From positions 375,915-439,914 of the forward strand of contig MKVQ01000040.1 in NCBI GenBank assembly GCA_001899635.1: DNA of 64,000 nucleotides, written 5' to 3'. A model generated the notes under the pieces. The model searched no databases and had not been told where the DNA came from. It saw only the letters and a list, made by a program, of their open reading frames with translations. The number at the start of each line of letters is the position of its first letter. Position 1 is the stretch's first letter. This document shows, in pieces, positions 18,386 to 28,910 of the stretch. The DNA is from Myxococcales bacterium 68-20. Its GTDB lineage: Bacteria > Myxococcota_A > Polyangia > Polyangiales > Polyangiaceae. The position numbers and the translations under genes are program-made.

Positions 18386-19273
18386 TCAGTTCGGCGGGAC
18401 GGCGACGAAATCCGTGTAGACCATTCGATACGCGTCGACCGCCGGCAGGTAGGTCGCGACGTACTTGCTGGGCATGCGTGTCGCGACCTTGGCGCGCTTC
18501 GGCAATGGCAGCTTGATCTCGAAGTCCTTGCGCTTCTGGAGCTCCTCGACCGTGGCCTTCGGCTCGTACGACATGAACTCGCCGCGGGCGACGATGACGG
18601 ACATCGACGTCGTGAATCGTGCCCCGTTGAGCTCCGGCGCTTTCATGTCGAAGCCGTGCACGCCCATGTTGGGCAGGCAGTTGGGCACACCCGGGATCGG
18701 ATCGAAGTCCCAGGTTCCGTCCGGCACGAAATCGGCAGCCGGGACCTGATTGTCGTTCACCTCCCGGCAAGTCAGCTTGCTGACGTCGTCCTGCGTCCAG
18801 AAGAACGCGTGCGTCTCGACGTGCGGGACGTCATAGACCTTCGCCGGCGGGTGGCCCATCGGCATGAAGTCCACCTGGAAGCTCTTGATGAAGGTCTGCT
18901 CCATCACGGACGGAGGGACCTTGAGCCACTGGTACGACATGAACGCGCCCGGCGGGATGTTGCCGATCGAGGCCAGCGACGTGACCGTGCCGAAGTCCTT
19001 CACCGTCTTCCCGTCCGCGTCGAACGTCGCGTACGTGGCGATCGGATAGCCGTACCACTCCGCGACCTCGCCGATCTCGGCGCCCTCGGGGACGCCTGCC
19101 GGCAGGTCGACCGTCGCGGGGGTTGTCGTTCCAGATGACGACCCCGGTGCGGGCTGCCCCGGTGAACCGGATGTGGCTCCCAGACCGCCGACGGCAGCAC
19201 CGTCATCACATGCGGTTCCGAGGACGAGGCTCGCTGCGAGGCAACCAAGAGTCAGCCGCCAATACGTGTGCAT
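18386..19273 (-). CDS. Lipoprotein with TTHB210/DUF5602-like domain
   Basis: 295 residues from the ATG at 19273 (the frame runs to 19363). Lipobox VLGTAC at about residue 23, then a Gly/Ser/Thr linker. The domain reads like the TTHB210/DUF5602 fold: MPMGHPPAKVYDVPHVETHA (family GHPP-x-VYDVPHFDFH), PNMGVHGFDMKAPELNG, then an FTTSMSVIVARGEFMSYEP segment. In Thermus the TTHB210 gene is under an ECF sigma factor; its reaction is unknown. It lies 169 bp upstream of the cytochrome set on the same strand and may share its purpose. Confidence 0.75.
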   Translation of the reverse strand: MHTYWRLTLGCLAASLVLGTACDDGAAVGGLGATSGSPGQPAPGSSSGTTTPATVDLPAGVPEGAEIGEVAEWYGYPIATYATFDADGKTVKDFGTVTSLASIGNIPPGAFMSYQWLKVPPSVMEQTFIKSFQVDFMPMGHPPAKVYDVPHVETHAFFWTQDDVSKLTCREVNDNQVPAADFVPDGTWDFDPIPGVPNCLPNMGVHGFDMKAPELNGARFTTSMSVIVARGEFMSYEPKATVEELQKRKDFEIKLPLPKRAKVATRMPSKYVATYLPAVDAYRMVYTDFVAVPPN

Positions 19274-19893
19274 TCCATCTCCCTGCCCGTGGGCGCTTGC
19301 CGAGCCGCGTCCTTCCCCCGAAGCCCTTGGCCAGTCTCTGACTGTACCGAATGCGCGTCCCATTGGAATGTGGTTCTTGCGTGACGCTCTTGTCTCGTCA
19401 CGTCTCGCCCGTGCCTCGCTTCGTCACGCCGCGCGCGAGTGTCGGCGCGATGCGTGCCTGAATGCGCGAGAGGATGCGCTGATTGCGCGAGTGGGTGCGG
19501 GACTGAACGCGCGCGGGTGTGAATGCGCGCGAGGGTGCGGGGCTGAACACGCGCATGGTGTTCGAGCTCGGAGCACCTCGATCCTCATCGACTGCAAACA
19601 ACGGGGTCCGTCGCCCTCCACAGGAGAAGAGGAGTGAGGGGCTTGCAGATTTGAAGACGAGGCATGCGCGTTTGCGATCGCGGGCGCACCTCGTTTACGC
19701 TCGCGAATGAGACTCGCGATAGGGCGCGAGGTTCGCGATGCAACGCGAGTGCCTCGCCACGCGGTCGTCATCGCCACGACAGCGGCTCGCTACGGGAGAG
19801 ACGGGACTCGGTCACCAGCGAACTCGTGCAACCTGCACGCCTTCTTTGGCGTGTACGGCGTCCAGACAGACGCAGTAAGATCAGTTGCTTTCG
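19274..19893. other. 620-bp divergent intergenic region, no gene recognised
   Basis: This gap lies between the start of the TTHB210-like lipoprotein (minus) and the large kinase (plus), so promoters for both should be here. Open frames exist on both strands but show no protein-like text. The middle holds a degenerate tandem repeat (19458-19560). From 19620 on the base composition is less GC-rich (AGATTTGAAGACGAGG), and an imperfect palindrome TCGCGAATGAGACTCGCGAT sits at about 19703-19722. No clear -35/-10 pair was found. Confidence 0.5.
19458..19560. repeat. Five degenerate tandem copies of a ~21-bp unit
   Basis: Units begin CTGAATGCGCGAGAGGATGC, CTGATTGCGCGAGTGGGTGC, CTGAACGCGCGCGGGTG, TGAATGCGCGCGAGGGTGCG and CTGAACACGCGCATGGTG. 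The spacing varies between about 18 and 24 bases, so it is a worn minisatellite rather than a fresh array. It lies in a divergent intergenic region. Confidence 0.6.
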
Positions 19894-21954
<2,061 letters not shown>

Positions 21955-22069
21955 GCGCCATTGGATTGAGCCTGACGGAAGCGCCTCGGGGGGGGACGCG
22001 CGATGCGCCGCGTGCGGGGTTGCCACGATGCATCGCCGGGATTGCAAACCCTTGCCGGGGAGTAACGCC

Positions 22070-23506
22070 TTGAGAAGAACGTCGACGATTCGTTTTGTCT
22101 TCGCAGCCATCCTTGGCTTCGAGGGCGTCGCGATGGCCCAGCCGTCGGCGGTGGCTCCCTCTCCGGAAGCCGCGCCGCCTCCACATCCAGCGGCGGCCGC
22201 GCCGACAGCGCCGCCGCCGGCACCGCACCCGGCTCCGGAGCCCGAGCCGCCGCCGCCTTCCGCCCAGCCGGCTCCCGCGGCCGCGGCTGGAGCGGCAGCG
22301 GCGGCCGACGACGACGACACGATGACGTTCCACGCACGCCCCACGGACATGCAGCAGTTCGCGGCGGGCAGCCTGCAGGAGCTTCATGTCGGCCGCGCGC
22401 GAACGCGCTACGCGCTGAACCTGTTCGGCGATGCCGCGTTCGGGTTCTCGTCGGCGCGTGAAGGGTCGAACACGCCCGATGCCGCCTTCGCGTCCGGTGT
22501 GTTCGACATGCTCTTCAACGCCGAGCTCCACGACACGATCCTCGCGACGAGCGAGGTGACGTTCGCCTACGACCCCGCGGCGCCGGTCGCCGCCCTCGAG
22601 CGTCTCCACCTGCGCTGGAAGCCGTCGAAGTATTTCTTCATCGAGGTCGGCCGCTTCCACACGGACATCGGCTACTGGAACGTCGCCTATCACCACGGCA
22701 AGTGGCTGCAGCTCCCGATCGAGCGCCCGCGCCAGCTCGCGCTCCACGGCGGCCTCCTGCCGACGCACATGATCGGAGCCCAGTCAGGAGTGAGCCTGCC
22801 CGTGGGGAGCGGCGCGATCAACCTGGTGGCATCCACCGGCAGCGCGCGCGATCCGGCGGGCAACCCGGCGACCCACGGCGGAGGCAATCACTCCACCACG
22901 ATCACGCCGGTGAACGCGGTCCACTCCAAGCTCTCGGCTGACGACGTCTTCCTCAAGGATCTGCACTTCGGCGTGTCGGGCGTCTACTCGCGCATCCCGG
23001 GCGAGACGGCGGCCACCCGGCCGATCATGCCGCTCCAAGCATTCGACGAGTACGTCGGCAACGTCTTCGTCGCCCACGTCGGACTTCCGTTCACCTTCAT
23101 CGCGGAGGGCTACCAGGTCCTTCACCACGTTCCGAGCGGCGACGTCCTCGGCGCGAGCCGTGGCGGATCGACTCTCGCGGGAGGCAAGTGGCGCACGCTC
23201 GGCGCCTTCGCGCTCGCCGGCTATTCGTTCGGGATCGTGACGCCGTACGTGAAGGGCGAGTACATCACGACGAGCACGAAGGCACTCGTCGGAGATCCGT
23301 TCTACCTGCCCGAGCGCACTCCCGCCCATCCGCCGAAATACGCGCTCGACCTCCTCGAGGGCACGCTCGGGACGCGCGTCGACGTCAGCACCTGGAGCGC
23401 GCTCAAGCTCGAATACCGGGTCACGAGCGGCCAGGCGACGCACAGGCCAGCGGCTTCGTACCCGCTCATCCACACGGCAGCGGCGAGCTGGTCGTTCGGT
23501 ATCTGA
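22070..23506 (+). CDS. Outer-membrane porin-like beta-barrel protein
   Basis: A TTG start at 22070 is favoured by a GGGGAG box seven bases upstream and by the signal peptide it creates (RRTSTIRFVFAAILGFEGVA, cut after AMA). The next 75 residues are Ala/Pro-rich, then a beta-rich body: YALNLFGDAAFGFSSAR, VTFAYDP, RLHLRWKPSKYFFIEVGRF and FGVSGVYSRIPGE, ending in aromatic AAASWSFGI, a terminal beta strand suited to outer-membrane insertion. The lengths and strand pattern fit a 16-strand-type porin, but no substrate family can be named. It opens a three-gene plus-strand set 115 bp after the kinase. Confidence 0.75.
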   Translation: MRRTSTIRFVFAAILGFEGVAMAQPSAVAPSPEAAPPPHPAAAAPTAPPPAPHPAPEPEPPPPSAQPAPAAAAGAAAAADDDDTMTFHARPTDMQQFAAGSLQELHVGRARTRYALNLFGDAAFGFSSAREGSNTPDAAFASGVFDMLFNAELHDTILATSEVTFAYDPAAPVAALERLHLRWKPSKYFFIEVGRFHTDIGYWNVAYHHGKWLQLPIERPRQLALHGGLLPTHMIGAQSGVSLPVGSGAINLVASTGSARDPAGNPATHGGGNHSTTITPVNAVHSKLSADDVFLKDLHFGVSGVYSRIPGETAATRPIMPLQAFDEYVGNVFVAHVGLPFTFIAEGYQVLHHVPSGDVLGASRGGSTLAGGKWRTLGAFALAGYSFGIVTPYVKGEYITTSTKALVGDPFYLPERTPAHPPKYALDLLEGTLGTRVDVSTWSALKLEYRVTSGQATHRPAASYPLIHTAAASWSFGI

Positions 23507-23517
23507 AGGAGCAAGTC

Positions 23518-23961
23518 GTGGAGTCATCGATGCGCTCATACGTGCTCGTCTCGCTGGCGTTCGCCGCGCTCGCCGCGTGCTCGTCGTCGTCGAACGACTC
23601 TCCGAGCGGGGCGGCTTGCGTGGCGGTGCCGAGCGCCGACTGCAAGCCGCTCGTCGATCCGCCCACATTCGATGCGATCTACACGCAGATCCTCCGCCCG
23701 TCGTGCGCGTCGGGCGGCGTGAGCTGTCATGGGGCTGCTGCAGCGAGCAGCTTGTCCTTCAGCAGCGCCGACGAGGCCTACGCCATGCTCGTCGGGCAGG
23801 GGGACGGCGCACGCGTCGTCCCTGGAGACGCTACCTGCAGCCAGCTCATGAAACGAATCATGTCCGACGATCCGGCGGTGCGCATGCCGCGAGGCTCGCA
23901 GCTCTCGGAGCCGGAGACGTGCGCGATCACGAAGTGGATCGCGAACGGAGCGCCGCGCTGA
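23518..23961 (+). CDS. Small lipoprotein with c-type-cytochrome-like SCHG motif
   Basis: 147 residues. The GTG start at 23518 has AAGGAG six bases upstream, overlapping the stop of the porin gene; an ATG lies four codons later. Lipobox ALAAC, then a domain with ILRPSCASGGVSCHG. The CxxxxxxCHG spacing resembles the heme-type modules (planctomycete cytochrome C/PSCyt1-like) frequent in myxobacterial lipoproteins, and VRMPRGSQLSEPETCAITKW matches their usual end (MP-x-G, then IxxWI). The extended CxxCH spacing makes heme binding uncertain. It is coupled to the porin gene. Confidence 0.75.
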   Translation: MESSMRSYVLVSLAFAALAACSSSSNDSPSGAACVAVPSADCKPLVDPPTFDAIYTQILRPSCASGGVSCHGAAAASSLSFSSADEAYAMLVGQGDGARVVPGDATCSQLMKRIMSDDPAVRMPRGSQLSEPETCAITKWIANGAPR

Positions 23962-24088
23962 GGCGGAACCGTGCCAGTGCGGCCGCCATCGAAGTCGCGC
24001 CGAACCTCGTGCGAATGGCGTGAGCTCGGCGCGCGCCTCGAGAGCGTCCCAAGCGAACCACCGCTACCGGGGGGATGGAGCACAGACG

Positions 24089-25507
24089 ATGATCGATCGA
24101 GCTTCTCGTAATCTCCTCGGGCTCGCGTGCGCGGCCGGGATCCTTGCGACGTCGAGCCTCGCCGCCGCCAACGGTCGCTATCCCGGAGCAGACGAGCTCC
24201 TCGTCGCTCCGAACGACCCTCGCACGTTCGTCGTTCACGGCTCGTTCGGGCTCTTCGTCTCGAAGGATGCCGGAGGGAAGTGGCAGTGGGTCTGTGACGA
24301 GGTCATCGAGCCGACGCTCGCGGCGGACTCCGTCTCCCCGTCGATCGCGATCTTCGAGAGCGGTGCCATCGCGGTGAGCACCCTGGCGGGCGTCCGAACG
24401 AGCACGGACGGCGGCTGCACGTTCGTCTCGGCGCCCGGCACCGAAGGCCTGCGTGTCCGCGACATCGCCAAGGAACGCGGCGGGACGCGTGCCGTCGCGA
24501 TCACCGCGCCTGCCGATGGCTCGCCAGCCGAGGTCCTCGAGACGACCGACGACGGCGTGAGCTGGCACAAGCTCGGCGTGCCGTTGCCCCTCGAGCTCAT
24601 CCCCCAGAACATCGATCTCGCGAAGGGGCATGCCTCGCGGCTCTACGTGAGCGGCACCGCGCTGTTCTCGTACGACGAGGCTGGTCTCGTCGAAGCGGGG
24701 ATCCCCGCGAACCGTGTCGGCGTCATGTACGCGAGCGACGACAGCGGCCAGACGTGGACGCGCACGCTGGTACCGGAGGCGGTGAGCATCGCGTCGGACG
24801 TCTACATCTCCGCGGTGGATCCGGCGAACCCCGACATCGTCTACGCGCGCTCTTCGTTCCAGGTGACGCCGACGAGCCGCGACGCTGTGCTCCTCGTCTC
24901 ACGTGACGCCGCGAAGACGTACGAGGTCGCCTTCCGCGCCCCGCGGGCCGCGATGCCGGGGTTCGCGCTGTCCGCGGACGGTTCGCAGGTCTCCCTCGCC
25001 GTCATCAGCGGCGCGGAGAGCGACGGCGTGTGGGTCGCGCCGCGCGACACGATGCGGTTCGAGAAGCGCTCGCCCGACGTGCTCGCCTGCCTGAAGTGGC
25101 ACGGGGACACGATGTTCGCCTGCCAGAACCTCTACACGCCCTCGTGCAACCCGACGTGTCCGTACGTCATTGCGACCTCGAAGAACGAGGCGCGCACGTG
25201 GGACCCGCTGCTCGTCAGCTTGAGCGACGTCGAGGGGCCGCTCAGCTGTCCCTCGAACACCCCGTACGCGTCGACGTGCGCGCTCAACTGGGAGAACAAC
25301 TGGAAGTGCAAGCTCGAGGGCTGCGACGCGGGCGTGTCGGGCGGCGATGCCGGGACGCCGAGCGCGCCCCCTGCTGCCGGCGGCACGGACGGCTGCTCCT
25401 GCGGGGTGCTCGGAGGGAAGGGGACGGCGCTCTCGCTCGGGGCGATCGTCTCCGCGCTTGGCCTCACGACCCTCGTCGCCCGCAGGCGCCGCGGCCGATC
25501 ACGATAG
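24089..25507 (+). CDS. Surface protein with BNR/propeller repeats and MYXO-CTERM-like tail
   Basis: 472 residues from the ATG at 24089 (GGATGGAG upstream); the signal peptide ends SSLAAA. The body has BNR-type blades: SFGLFVSKDAGGKWQWV, LETTDDGVSWHKLG, YASDDSGQTWTRT, as in Asp-box propellers. The C-terminus has a CSCG motif, a hydrophobic segment (ALSLGAIVSALGLTTLVA) and a run RRRRGR. This is the three-part layout of MYXO-CTERM sorting tails, which are cut and lipidated for surface display. Ligand unknown. It follows the SCHG lipoprotein by 127 bp. Confidence 0.8.
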   Translation: MIDRASRNLLGLACAAGILATSSLAAANGRYPGADELLVAPNDPRTFVVHGSFGLFVSKDAGGKWQWVCDEVIEPTLAADSVSPSIAIFESGAIAVSTLAGVRTSTDGGCTFVSAPGTEGLRVRDIAKERGGTRAVAITAPADGSPAEVLETTDDGVSWHKLGVPLPLELIPQNIDLAKGHASRLYVSGTALFSYDEAGLVEAGIPANRVGVMYASDDSGQTWTRTLVPEAVSIASDVYISAVDPANPDIVYARSSFQVTPTSRDAVLLVSRDAAKTYEVAFRAPRAAMPGFALSADGSQVSLAVISGAESDGVWVAPRDTMRFEKRSPDVLACLKWHGDTMFACQNLYTPSCNPTCPYVIATSKNEARTWDPLLVSLSDVEGPLSCPSNTPYASTCALNWENNWKCKLEGCDAGVSGGDAGTPSAPPAAGGTDGCSCGVLGGKGTALSLGAIVSALGLTTLVARRRRGRSR

Positions 25508-25610
25508 CCCGGATGGGCCCGCGCCTGGGACGCCGGGCTCACGCCGCCGTCGCCCACGATAGCGGTGGTCGCTTGCACGGACCGATCTGAGCATTCGCTT
25601 CCTACCTTTT

Positions 25611-25641
25611 ACCCACAGCGCAACTCGGTTGCGCTGTAGGT
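25611..25641. terminator. Bidirectional hairpin between convergent genes
   Basis: A perfect 9-bp stem CAGCGCAAC (25616-25624), loop TCG, GTTGCGCTG (25628-25636), extended outward with one mismatch by ACC/GGT pairs. It lies midway between the convergent stops at 25507 and 25660. There is no long T run on either side, so it may need Rho or serve as an RNA end-stabiliser. Confidence 0.65.
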
Positions 25642-25659
25642 GGCGGCGGCGTCGAACGA

Positions 25660-26883
25660 TCAGGAGGCCTGAGCGACGGGGGCGGCGTCGACGCGGACGA
25701 CGATGACGGTGATGTTGTCCTTGCCGCCCTTCGCGTTCGCGACCTCGATGAGTCGCTCGACGGTGGCGCCCAGGTCCGTCTTCCCCTGCTCGAGCACCTC
25801 GACGATCTGCTTGGAGTCCACCATCTTCGTGAGGCCGTCCGAGCAGAGCAGATAGAGGTCGTTCGGCATCGGCTTCACGAGGCCGACGTCGACGGGGACG
25901 ATCGGCCAGATGCCGACCGCGCGACTCAAGTAGCCGCCCTGCGGCCCCTCGACGCCGAGCGTGCTCATCGTGTGGTCCTGGGTGATCTGCTCGAGCCCGC
26001 CGCCTCGCAGCCGATACAGGCGGCTGTCGCCGGCATGGGCCACATACAGGCGCTGCTTGTTCACCGAGAAGCGCGCGGCGACGACGGTGGTGCCCATCCC
26101 TTCGAGCTTCGAGTCGAGCTGGGCCTTCTCGAAGATCGCCGCGTTCGCCATCTGGACGGAGCGGGCCAGCTCCGAGGCGCGTCGCGGGATCTCCTCGTGC
26201 GGGGCCGCCGCGAACTCGTCCGCCTCGAAGGCGTCGCCGATGACTTGCACCGCGAGCTGGCTCGCGAGCTCGCCGCCCGAGTATCCGCCCATCCCGTCGG
26301 CGACGACGTAGAGACCGTGCGGCTCCGCGACGAGCAGGCTGTCTTCGTTGCGCTTCCTGCGCAGCCCGGCGTCGGTCTGCGCCGAGGCGCTCGTGAGGAT
26401 GAGCGGGGTCGAATGGGTCGGCTCGTCCTCTCCCGCTTCCGCGTCGAACACCCGCGGCAGCACCGGAGGCTGATGGATCGCCGGCACGCGGCGCACCGAC
26501 GGGTTGACCGCGTCGGCGTCGACGGATGCGACCTTCGTCGGGTCGACGTCGTCGTCGTCCTCGTATTCGAGCTTCGGCACGGCCGGCTCGGTGGCCTTCG
26601 AGACCTTGACCTCGAGGGGCGTAGCGGGGGTCTTGGTCTTCGCTGTCGCCGTAGCCTTCGTCTTCTTCTTTGCGGCCTTCGTCTTGGTTGCCGCTTTCGT
26701 CTTCGCTGCCGCCGTTGCCGTCGTCGTCGCCGTGGGCTTCGTCTCCGCGTGTTCGGGCGCGGGCGGAGCGGCGGCTTCCGTCGTCGTCCGACGCCTGGAT
26801 GTGATGACGAAGACCGCCACCACGGCGCCGAAGAGCGTTCCGAGCACGAGCCAGATGAGCTGCTGTCCGTCGAGCCCAGACAT
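25660..26883 (-). CDS. Membrane-anchored PP2C-family Ser/Thr phosphatase
   Basis: 407 residues. The N-terminal helix (LIWLVLGTLFGAVVAVFVI) anchors it, followed by a Lys/Ala/Thr-rich stretch of about 60 residues (TKAAKKKTKATATAKTK) and an acidic linker. The PP2C domain (about 165-400) has all motifs: GLRRKRNEDS, VADGMGGYSGGE, GMGTTVVAA, VAHAGDSRLYRLR, LLCSDGLTKM and KDNITVIVV, with the metal-binding Asp residues present. It would reverse kinase action such as that of the two Ser/Thr kinases in this window. The ATG at 26883 has GAGGT at good spacing; an upstream one at 26910 is less suited to the helix. Confidence 0.93.
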   Translation of the reverse strand: MSGLDGQQLIWLVLGTLFGAVVAVFVITSRRRTTTEAAAPPAPEHAETKPTATTTATAAAKTKAATKTKAAKKKTKATATAKTKTPATPLEVKVSKATEPAVPKLEYEDDDDVDPTKVASVDADAVNPSVRRVPAIHQPPVLPRVFDAEAGEDEPTHSTPLILTSASAQTDAGLRRKRNEDSLLVAEPHGLYVVADGMGGYSGGELASQLAVQVIGDAFEADEFAAAPHEEIPRRASELARSVQMANAAIFEKAQLDSKLEGMGTTVVAARFSVNKQRLYVAHAGDSRLYRLRGGGLEQITQDHTMSTLGVEGPQGGYLSRAVGIWPIVPVDVGLVKPMPNDLYLLCSDGLTKMVDSKQIVEVLEQGKTDLGATVERLIEVANAKGGKDNITVIVVRVDAAPVAQAS

Positions 26884-26887
26884 CCAA

Positions 26888-27073
26888 TTACCTCGCTTGG
26901 TCTCGCGCACGATCGAGACAGCGAGCGCGGACGTGGCCCGAAGGCGCGTCGCCCGGATTCTCGCTGGCGGCGGAGGCCTGCATCGCGGCCGTCGCGGCGG
27001 TGGCCACGAGGTCGTCGACTCCCCCCGCGAGCATGCGGGCCATGGAGTTCAATCTGCCGAGAGCGTAGGGCAT
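26888..27073 (-). CDS. Possible small protein upstream of the PP2C gene
   Basis: A 61-residue frame (MPYALGRLNSMARMLAGGVD, then Ala-rich helix, Arg-rich end) whose stop lies five bases before the phosphatase start. Position and spacing suggest co-translation, but no ribosome site is clear and no family is recognised. The frame remains open upstream to 27184. The rest of the 26884-27220 gap shows nothing else. Confidence 0.3.
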   Translation of the reverse strand: MPYALGRLNSMARMLAGGVDDLVATAATAAMQASAASENPGDAPSGHVRARCLDRARDQAR

Positions 27074-27220
27074 TGTCAATTTCGGAAATGGCCGTGCTTC
27101 GATGGCCGAAGCTGACGAATGCGACGCACGAAATGTGAGCACGTGCGCGATCGTCAACGGCGCTCGAGTGCGCAATTCGCGCATGTCTCTGCGCAGGCGA
27201 ACGAGGCTCGCGCCGCGGGC

Positions 27221-28693
27221 TCAGTCGGTCGGGTGAGGCTGACCGCCGGCCTTCGATCCGGGCCACGCCTCGTAGCCGCTCGTGAGCGCCTTGTAGAGGA
27301 GGTCGCCCAGGATCTCTGCGCCCTGTGGCGAGGGATGCGTGAGATCGCTTCCCGCGAGGCCCTTCTTCACCCAGCTCGCCATCGAGCCGTCGCCGCCCAT
27401 CGCCTCGTAGGTGTTCCAGAAGCCGACGTTCGCCTCCGCGGCGACCTTCTTCTGGCACTCGACGAGCTTCTTGATGACGGGCTTCGTGTGCAGCGCGCCG
27501 GTCGCCTCGTTCTTCTCCGCGCGATCGAGCGGAGCGACGACGAGGACGGACGCCTTCGGCGCGGCGGCCTTCACCTTGTCGACGAGCGCGCGGAGCGTCT
27601 TCTCGTACGCGTCCTTGCTCACCATGCCTTCGCTCTCGTTCGTCCCGTAGTGGAGCATCACGAGCGCCGGATCGCGCAGGTCCATCTGTTCTTTCCAATG
27701 GTCTGCGTCCATCGCTCCGAGGAGCTCGCCGCGACCGCCGTTGGCGCCGAGGGAGTCGTAGATGACGCCGGGCTCCTCACGCTCGAGCGCCACGCCGAAG
27801 AGGCGAGGGGAGCCGGACACCACCTTGAGAGTCATCTTCGCTTCGCCGTCCGGGACGGAGAACGACTTGATGCGCGACGTCTTCGTGTCGCCCTTCGTCG
27901 AGAAGCGCTCGTTCTTGCGCTCGCCGTTGATCTGCGCCTCGAGCTCGACCTCGCCTCCGTTCGGCGTCTCGAGGTAGTAGACGTCGAAGCGCGAGACCTT
28001 CTTGCCGTAGGTCTGCCCCGTCCCGGTGCCGTACCAGGAGCGCGCGCCGACCGAGCCCGTGAAGCTGACCCCGCCGACGCCGTACATCGTGTCCTTCACG
28101 AACGGACCGGTGACGCGGCTCGAGCTCCAGCCTTCGGTCGCACCCTGGATGACGTCGTTGTGGAAGTACCAGTCCCACGGTTTTGCCACGAGGATGAACC
28201 CGTGCCCGGCGTCGCCGAACTCGGCCTGCATCTTCCGACGCATCGTCCCGGAGACGTAGTCGCTCGTGAGGACACTGTCGCCGTAGTGGAGGATGCGCGT
28301 CACCGCGCCGGCCTCCTTGTTCTTCGTGTGCGCGAGCCGCGTGTAGAAGGCGTCGAGCGCGTGCCCCGACGGATCGTCGATCGCGATCGAGCCCTTGGTC
28401 TTGGCGAGGCTTGCGGCGGACGGCTGCGCGAGCGCCGGCGCCTCGGGCAGCGCGTTCGTCACGGTCGCCTCGTTCTTCGACGCCGCGAGCGAGGTCTCGC
28501 CCTGGGTCGGCGCCGGCGCGGGCACCCCGCCCGTCGCCGCCTCGGCCATCGTCTCCGCTGCGGGATCGGCCTTGTCCCACGGAGCCCGCGCGACGCGGAA
28601 GCGCGCGAGGCTCGGCGTCGTGTAGGGGATCGCCAGAAGCACGAGCATTACGCCGATGGCGATCGACGTCTTTCCGCCCAAGGGATGAGTCAC
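27221..28693 (-). CDS. SGNH/GDSL-family hydrolase, exported (AlgX/AlgJ-like role likely)
   Basis: 490 residues from a GTG at 28693 (THPLGGKTSIAIGVMLVLLA gives an N-terminal membrane anchor or signal); the frame upstream reads into the divergent MBOAT promoter and is dropped. SGNH blocks: ILHYGDSVLTSDYV (Ser), VMLHYGTNESEGM (Asn) and DLTHPSPQGAEI (Asp, His). The architecture equals that of the hydrolase at 11952-13364, including GDAGHGFILVAKPWDWY beside GDGGRGFVAIGRPWKQW there. Together with the divergent MBOAT acyltransferase it looks like a two-part glycan O-acylation system, with this protein working in the periplasm. Confidence 0.85.
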   Translation of the reverse strand: MTHPLGGKTSIAIGVMLVLLAIPYTTPSLARFRVARAPWDKADPAAETMAEAATGGVPAPAPTQGETSLAASKNEATVTNALPEAPALAQPSAASLAKTKGSIAIDDPSGHALDAFYTRLAHTKNKEAGAVTRILHYGDSVLTSDYVSGTMRRKMQAEFGDAGHGFILVAKPWDWYFHNDVIQGATEGWSSSRVTGPFVKDTMYGVGGVSFTGSVGARSWYGTGTGQTYGKKVSRFDVYYLETPNGGEVELEAQINGERKNERFSTKGDTKTSRIKSFSVPDGEAKMTLKVVSGSPRLFGVALEREEPGVIYDSLGANGGRGELLGAMDADHWKEQMDLRDPALVMLHYGTNESEGMVSKDAYEKTLRALVDKVKAAAPKASVLVVAPLDRAEKNEATGALHTKPVIKKLVECQKKVAAEANVGFWNTYEAMGGDGSMASWVKKGLAGSDLTHPSPQGAEILGDLLYKALTSGYEAWPGSKAGGQPHPTD

Positions 28694-28910
28694 GGTCGAC
28701 GAATAGAACGCGCGGGGGCGCGCATCAACTCCACGGCAGGTCGCGTTTGATCGGGCGCCCGGTTGGGGGCTCGCGCCCCGACCGGGCTTGGCAGCCATGC
28801 TCGAGCGGGGCGGCCGAGCTCCACCGAAGGCGTCTCGGCTCCTTCTCCTTGCCCATTCGGCACCGGCGCTGAGATAAACGGGGCCGCTCCCTTCCTGGCG
28901 GAGCGCGCCC

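Noticed and set aside
21955-22072. A c-di-GMP (GEMM) riboswitch before the porin gene, suggested by GCAAACCC and a later ACGCC
   Set aside because: The conserved ACGCAAAGCC part and the second stem are missing, and the segment also serves as ribosome site for the TTG start.
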